In this document: piece after piece, positions 8,236 through 12,230 of the stretch
Layout: each line of letters begins with the position of its first letter
Numbering within the stretch: position 1 is the stretch's first letter
From: JBBDYH01 sp040901795
Lineage (GTDB): Bacteria; Planctomycetota; Planctomycetia; Pirellulales; JALHPA01
Direction: 5' to 3'
DNA: 12,230 nt
Assembly: GCA_040901795.1 (NCBI GenBank)
Contig: JBBDYH010000157.1
Coordinates: forward strand, 1-12,230
Notes under the pieces: generated by a model
What the model saw: only the letters and a program-made list of their open reading frames with translations
What the model was told of the DNA's origin: nothing
Database searches by the model: none
Position numbers and translations under genes: made by a program

Positions 8236-8772
8236 TTACCGCCCCAAACACTGCCGGATGAACTCTCCTTTGGCGATCGCGTAGTCGACTGAATCGCTGA
8301 CGCCTTGGGCGAGCAGCTTCTTCTTGAATGCGACGTACGCGGCCCGCAGCTCGGGATCGGCCCTCAGACAATCGCGGAAATAGCGGAGATCTTCCACCTC
8401 GGGCGACTCGGCCGAAACTATGTGGACGTGAACGAGATACCGCTGTCCCTCATAATCGAACGCGCCTGTGCGCATCGGCCGATCCTCGGGAAATGGCTCG
8501 CGCGTCGTTTGTCGCTGAAACCCGAGCCCGTCGATCTGCTCACGAACTTCCGCAAGCTGTCCGCCTCCATACATGACCATTAGATCGATGATGCCTTTGC
8601 CGGCGCAGCCGGGAACGGCGGTGCTGCCGATGCGCTCAATGACTACGCCATCGAGCTGCCGGCGAAGGAACTGGACCAGAGCGGCGGCGGCCGCCGCGGC
8701 GCCGGCTTCGTGCGGCTCGCATCGCGCTGGACGGGTTTCGTACGGAAGGATCTTGATCTCCGGCTGTTCCAT
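8236..8772 (-). CDS. GrpB family protein (UPF0157, nucleotidyltransferase-like fold)
   Basis: A 178-residue cytoplasmic protein of the GrpB/UPF0157 family. The family core is visible as RIGSTAVPGCAGKGIIDLMV at residues 47-66: Gly49-Ser50 and Asp63 match the GS...D pattern of nucleotidyltransferase folds. Family-typical later features are HVHIV, FRDCLR.DPEL.AAY, and a C-terminal tail ending K-x-EFI. Family members are about 170-190 residues, so this one is complete. Their reaction is not established; some occur fused to dephospho-CoA kinase. The ATG at 8770-8772 is preferred because AAGGA (8777-8781) lies 4 nt upstream and the recognisable family homology begins here (PEIKILPYE). A longer start at 8838 would add 22 unconserved residues. 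An Ala run (25-31) is unusual but in a helix-compatible place. The gene is divergent from the ligase, with 94 bp between them. Confidence 0.88.
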   Translation of the reverse strand: MEQPEIKILPYETRPARCEPHEAGAAAAAAALVQFLRRQLDGVVIERIGSTAVPGCAGKGIIDLMVMYGGGQLAEVREQIDGLGFQRQTTREPFPEDRPMRTGAFDYEGQRYLVHVHIVSAESPEVEDLRYFRDCLRADPELRAAYVAFKKKLLAQGVSDSVDYAIAKGEFIRQCLGR

Positions 8773-8808
8773 GGCGTCCTTGCAGCATCTTCGCATTTGA
8801 GTCGTGAG

Positions 8809-8829
8809 CACCGCTCGCGGCGAGCAGTG
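8809..8829. promoter_or_regulatory. 21-bp interrupted palindrome between divergent genes, possible operator
   Basis: CAC-C-GCTCG-CGG-CGAGC-A-GTG: nine of ten arm positions pair, with a single C/A mismatch. It sits 36 bp before the GrpB-family start and 37 bp before the ligase start, almost exactly midway. That is a natural place for a shared repressor or activator site. No bound protein is known, and it could also form a hairpin in either mRNA leader. Confidence 0.4.
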
Positions 8830-8855
8830 GCACATCACTTGCTAGCATATCGCGC

Positions 8856-8859
8856 GAGG
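8856..8859 (+). promoter_or_regulatory. Ribosome binding site selecting the ligase GTG start
   Basis: GAGG lies 7 nt before the GTG at 8867. This supports GTG initiation and the basic N-terminal tail of the ligase. Confidence 0.55.
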
Positions 8860-8866
8860 TGTTGCG

Positions 8867-10027
8867 GTGCAAAAGGCTAAGCGGAGCGCGACGACGAAAC
8901 GAACGCGGCGTTCATCGATTACGCGTGTGAAAGGCGCGCCGATCGAAGCGAAACTGGCGGCGGACGGACGCGCAAAACGACAACACCGACTACGCGGTCT
9001 GCCGCTGCAGTTCCCTTACGCGCCAATGGAGGCGCTGTCCGTTGACGAGATACCATCCGGCGAAATCTGGCTCTACGAGCCCAAATGGGATGGCTTCCGT
9101 TGCCTGGTTTTTCGGGCTGGCGACTCCGTTCTACTGCAATCGAAAGCCGGCCAACCGCTCGCGCGATACTTTCCCGAGCTTGTGGAAGCGGTGCAATCGC
9201 TCGCGGCGGATCGCTTCGTGCTCGACGCCGAAATCGTCGTGCCGGTTAAAGGACGGCTTTCCTTCGATCAGCTGTTGCTTCGCATCCATCCGGCCGAGAG
9301 CCGGATTCGCAAGCTCGCCGCCGAGCATCCCGCGATGCTGATTGTGTTCGACATGCTGGTCGCTGCCGGCGGCCAGTCGCTCGTCGCTCGTCCACTGGCA
9401 GAGCGCCGGGGGCGCTTGGAACAGTTTGCCGAAACCATCCTCCGCGGGAACAGCCAAATTCGGCTTTCGGCAGCGACTGACGACCGGAAGCAAGCGGCTC
9501 GCTGGCTCCGCGCGGCTGGCGCCAACGTCGATGGCGTGATCGCCAAACGGCTCGATCTACCGTATGCTTCGGGCGAGCGAACGGCGATGCAGAAGATCAA
9601 ACGCATCCGCAGCGCCGATTGCGTCGTGGGCGGGTTTCGCTATGCGAGCAACGAGAAAATCGTTGGATCGCTGCTTTTGGGTCTGTACGACGATGACGGC
9701 CTGTTGAACCACGTCGGCTTCACCGCGAACCTGTCGCGGGCCGACCGGACCCGTCTTACGAGTAAGCTCAAGGCTCTCGTCGCGCCCCCCGGCTTCACCG
9801 GCCGGGCGCCCGGCGGTCCCAGCCGCTGGAGCACGAAGCGCTCCACCGAATGGCAGCCGCTATGGACACAACTCGTCGTCGAAGTCGAGTACGACCGCTT
9901 CAGCGGCGGCCGGTTCCGCCACGGCACGTCGTTTCTCCGCTGGCGACCCGACAAGGCGCCGCGGCAATGCACGCTGGATCAAGTCGCCCAGCGCGGGCAG
10001 AAATATGCCGGGCTGCTGAAAAAGTAG
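8867..10027 (+). CDS. ligC: ATP-dependent DNA ligase, LigC-like
   Basis: A 386-residue enzyme that seals 3'-OH/5'-phosphate nicks in DNA through a lysyl-AMP intermediate. Motif I is KWDG, with nucleotidyl Lys73. Motif III has Glu122 in LDAEIV, motif IIIa is VFDML (160-164), motif IV is DGVIAKR (222-228), and motif V includes Lys243 and Lys245 in MQKIKRIRSADCVVGG. The C-terminal third is the OB-fold part, ending in a conserved-looking FLRWRPDK segment. Length and motif IV wording fit the small LigC type of mycobacteria rather than a full LigD; there is no polymerase or nuclease domain and no ku gene nearby. LigC enzymes act in DNA repair, with the NAD-dependent LigA doing replication. The first 45 residues are Lys/Arg/Thr-rich and may be a disordered DNA-binding tail. 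The start is GTG. The last two bases of the TAG stop codon belong to a large inverted repeat. The symbol is by family resemblance only. Confidence 0.9.
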   Translation: MQKAKRSATTKRTRRSSITRVKGAPIEAKLAADGRAKRQHRLRGLPLQFPYAPMEALSVDEIPSGEIWLYEPKWDGFRCLVFRAGDSVLLQSKAGQPLARYFPELVEAVQSLAADRFVLDAEIVVPVKGRLSFDQLLLRIHPAESRIRKLAAEHPAMLIVFDMLVAAGGQSLVARPLAERRGRLEQFAETILRGNSQIRLSAATDDRKQAARWLRAAGANVDGVIAKRLDLPYASGERTAMQKIKRIRSADCVVGGFRYASNEKIVGSLLLGLYDDDGLLNHVGFTANLSRADRTRLTSKLKALVAPPGFTGRAPGGPSRWSTKRSTEWQPLWTQLVVEVEYDRFSGGRFRHGTSFLRWRPDKAPRQCTLDQVAQRGQKYAGLLKK

Positions 10028-10092
10028 GGTGGGCTCTGCCCACCAGTTCCTGCACAGCCCACGGCACACAGATGGTGGGCACAGCCCACCCT
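10026..10092. repeat. Nested inverted repeat starting on the ligase stop codon
   Basis: Two 20-bp arms (10026-10045 and 10073-10092) are inverted copies of each other with one mismatch and are separated by 27 bp. Each arm is itself a palindrome, GGTGGGC-N3-GCCCACC, with 7-bp stems and loops TCT and ACA. The spacer holds a further partial copy, GCACAGCCCAC. The left arm uses the last two bases of the ligase TAG. In RNA it would form either one long stem or two small hairpins, at the end of the ligase message and at the end of the facing Dabb message. It lacks a T-tract. I recall GGTGGGC-type palindromes as common dispersed elements in planctomycetes; a genome count would decide. Confidence 0.85.
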
Positions 10093-10120
10093 CCGGCCAC
10101 TCACGACACACCTCTACTCT

Positions 10121-10552
10121 TTACTTTACATCCGAGTCAAACACGCGGACCTTGGTCCACAGGTCTGGGCCCAGATCCACGAATTCCTTGTGCCGCGGAT
10201 GTTCCTGATAGCGGTCGTGGGCAGCTCTGTTGCGAAAGACCAGGTGCAGAGCCACGTCGTAGTCGCGGTCGTTCACCGGCCGCTTCAAATCGTCATTGAG
10301 TGTCCCAACGCTGAAGTAGACCACTCCATCGTGCCCATCGAGATGCTTCTTGCAGGCGTCGACCAGCCGCTTGCGGTTGGCTTCGCTGGAGTCCTTGAGT
10401 GTGAAAAAGACCATATGAGCGAGCTGTGCCTCTTTCGCCTTCTTTTCGTCGGCCGCCATAGCGGAGTTCTCCTGCGAGTAACGAGCCACCATTGCGGCCA
10501 CCGAAATCACGACGGTTACGATTGCCCCCAGCCACATCACGCGTTGAACCAT
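10121..10552 (-). CDS. Membrane-anchored or secreted Dabb-domain protein
   Basis: A 143-residue protein. Residues 6-24 are a hydrophobic N-terminal segment after a short basic start (MVQRVMWLGAIV), so it is an uncleaved anchor or signal peptide. A charged, Ala/Lys-rich spacer follows. From about residue 43 to the end is a Dabb (stress-responsive alpha/beta-barrel) domain: LAHMVFFTLKD opens the first strand, YFSVG and DVALHLVFRN are inner strands, and YQEHPRHKEFV is the typical helix with its histidines. Dabb domains form ferredoxin-like dimeric barrels. Functions vary and are mostly unknown, so none is assigned. The ATG at 10550-10552 follows GGAGG by 8 nt; an in-frame TTG at 10567 overlaps that site and is rejected. 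A promoter-like pair lies 52-79 bp upstream, suggesting transcription independent of ftsH. Confidence 0.88.
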   Translation of the reverse strand: MVQRVMWLGAIVTVVISVAAMVARYSQENSAMAADEKKAKEAQLAHMVFFTLKDSSEANRKRLVDACKKHLDGHDGVVYFSVGTLNDDLKRPVNDRDYDVALHLVFRNRAAHDRYQEHPRHKEFVDLGPDLWTKVRVFDSDVK

Positions 10553-10560
10553 GCGAACGA

Positions 10561-10565
10561 CCTCC
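10561..10565 (-). promoter_or_regulatory. Ribosome binding site of the Dabb gene (GGAGG)
   Basis: GGAGG, 8 nt before the ATG at 10552, decides the start. The local sequence TTGGAGGT...TCGC closely resembles the one before the receptor start (2590-2607), with the same spacing. Confidence 0.75.
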
Positions 10566-10586
10566 AAGAATTGCCGCGATTCACCA

Positions 10587-10600
10587 GAACTGGCAAGTTC
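10587..10600 (-). promoter_or_regulatory. 14-bp palindrome at the expected transcription start of the Dabb gene
   Basis: GAACT-TGCC-AGTTC (minus strand): perfect 5-bp arms around a 4-bp spacer. It begins 3 bp downstream of the candidate -10 box, so it would cover the transcription start. It could be an operator or a 5'-end hairpin; neither is proved. Confidence 0.35.
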
Positions 10601-10603
10601 CCC

Positions 10604-10631
10604 ATTATCCAGATGCCGAACGGATGCTCAA
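10604..10631 (-). promoter_or_regulatory. Sigma-70-like promoter for the Dabb gene
   Basis: On the minus strand, TTGAGC (10626-10631) and GATAAT (10604-10609) are 16 bp apart. They match the -35 consensus at four of six positions and the -10 consensus at five of six. The predicted start gives a leader of about 45 nt containing the GGAGG site. It is the best promoter match I noticed in the window. Confidence 0.5.
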
Positions 10632-10761
10632 GCACCCGAGCAGGTAGAATTGCCGTCGTATGGCGAAATATTTTGCTACAACAGCGGAAAAGCCGGAGAT
10701 TCGTTACAACTTCGGCCGTGTGGTCGTTTTGAAACCATCACCGCCTAGGACCGATAATGGC

Positions 10762-10816
10762 AACCCGAAGCGTAAGCGAGGCGGAATCAGTCGGTTCCTC
10801 GCTGACGCTTCGGGTT
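10762..10816. repeat. Large inverted repeat downstream of ftsH
   Basis: Arms of 20 bp (10762-10781, AACCCGAAGCGTAAGCGAGG, and 10797-10816) are inverted copies with one mismatch, around a 15-bp spacer. It lies 25 bp after the ftsH stop codon, so in that mRNA it makes a very stable hairpin that could end transcription or protect the 3' end. There is no T-tract. Read on the plus strand, the left arm gives the peptide GNPKRKRGG, a string I remember from many short planctomycete hypothetical proteins, which suggests a dispersed element. The rest of the 289-bp gap to the Dabb gene holds the promoter and palindrome listed separately; nothing else is evident. Confidence 0.82.
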
Positions 10817-10841
10817 ACTATCTATGGCGCCGGCCGGAGCA

Positions 10842-12230
<1,389 letters not shown>

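Noticed and set aside
8236..10027. NHEJ or defence island built around the ligase
   Set aside because: No Ku, LigD polymerase, nuclease or defence gene is present, and the GrpB-family neighbour is divergently transcribed with no known link.
10026..10092. CRISPR-like array
   Set aside because: Only two inverted copies plus a fragment, no regular spacers and no cas genes.
9850..10299. 149-codon plus-strand frame across the ligase end, repeat and Dabb gene
   Set aside because: It overlaps two well-supported genes in other frames, and its middle is translated repeat (VGWALPT, VGTAHPP).

Overview
The window looks like chromosomal DNA of a high-GC planctomycete (Planctomycetota, probably a Pirellulales-like lineage). 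This is inferred from three things: a very large transmembrane Ser/Thr kinase with a TPR-like C-terminal half, a TonB-dependent receptor with a Pro/Gln-rich N-terminal extension, and gene gaps filled with long imperfect inverted repeats of the kind I recall from planctomycete genomes. No rRNA, tRNA, CRISPR array, transposase, integrase or phage gene was seen.

Layout. Positions 1-144 hold a palindrome pair and a five-copy 7-bp tandem repeat just downstream of the receptor gene. Positions 145-2592 (minus) encode the TonB-dependent outer-membrane receptor. Positions 2593-3053 are a 461-bp divergent gap. Its receptor side can fold into an extensive structured mRNA leader that includes the ribosome binding site. 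Its kinase side has a promoter-like pair and a possible 22-codon upstream ORF. Positions 3054-8174 (plus) encode a 1706-residue membrane-anchored kinase. A convergent GrpB-family gene (8236-8772, minus) follows, then a divergent LigC-like ATP-dependent DNA ligase (8867-10027, plus); a 21-bp interrupted palindrome lies between these two. A large inverted repeat begins on the ligase stop codon. Next come a small membrane-anchored Dabb-domain gene (10121-10552, minus) with its own promoter-like sequence, a second large inverted repeat, and the 3' three-quarters of ftsH (10842-12230, minus), which runs off the right edge.

The genes do not form one obvious pathway. They are mostly single transcription units: surface uptake, signalling, DNA repair, a small stress-type protein and membrane proteolysis. 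I see no convincing new multi-gene system. The parts most worth a second look are the structured leader of the receptor mRNA, the non-RD kinase with its enormous presumed extracytoplasmic region, and the three families of intergenic repeats.
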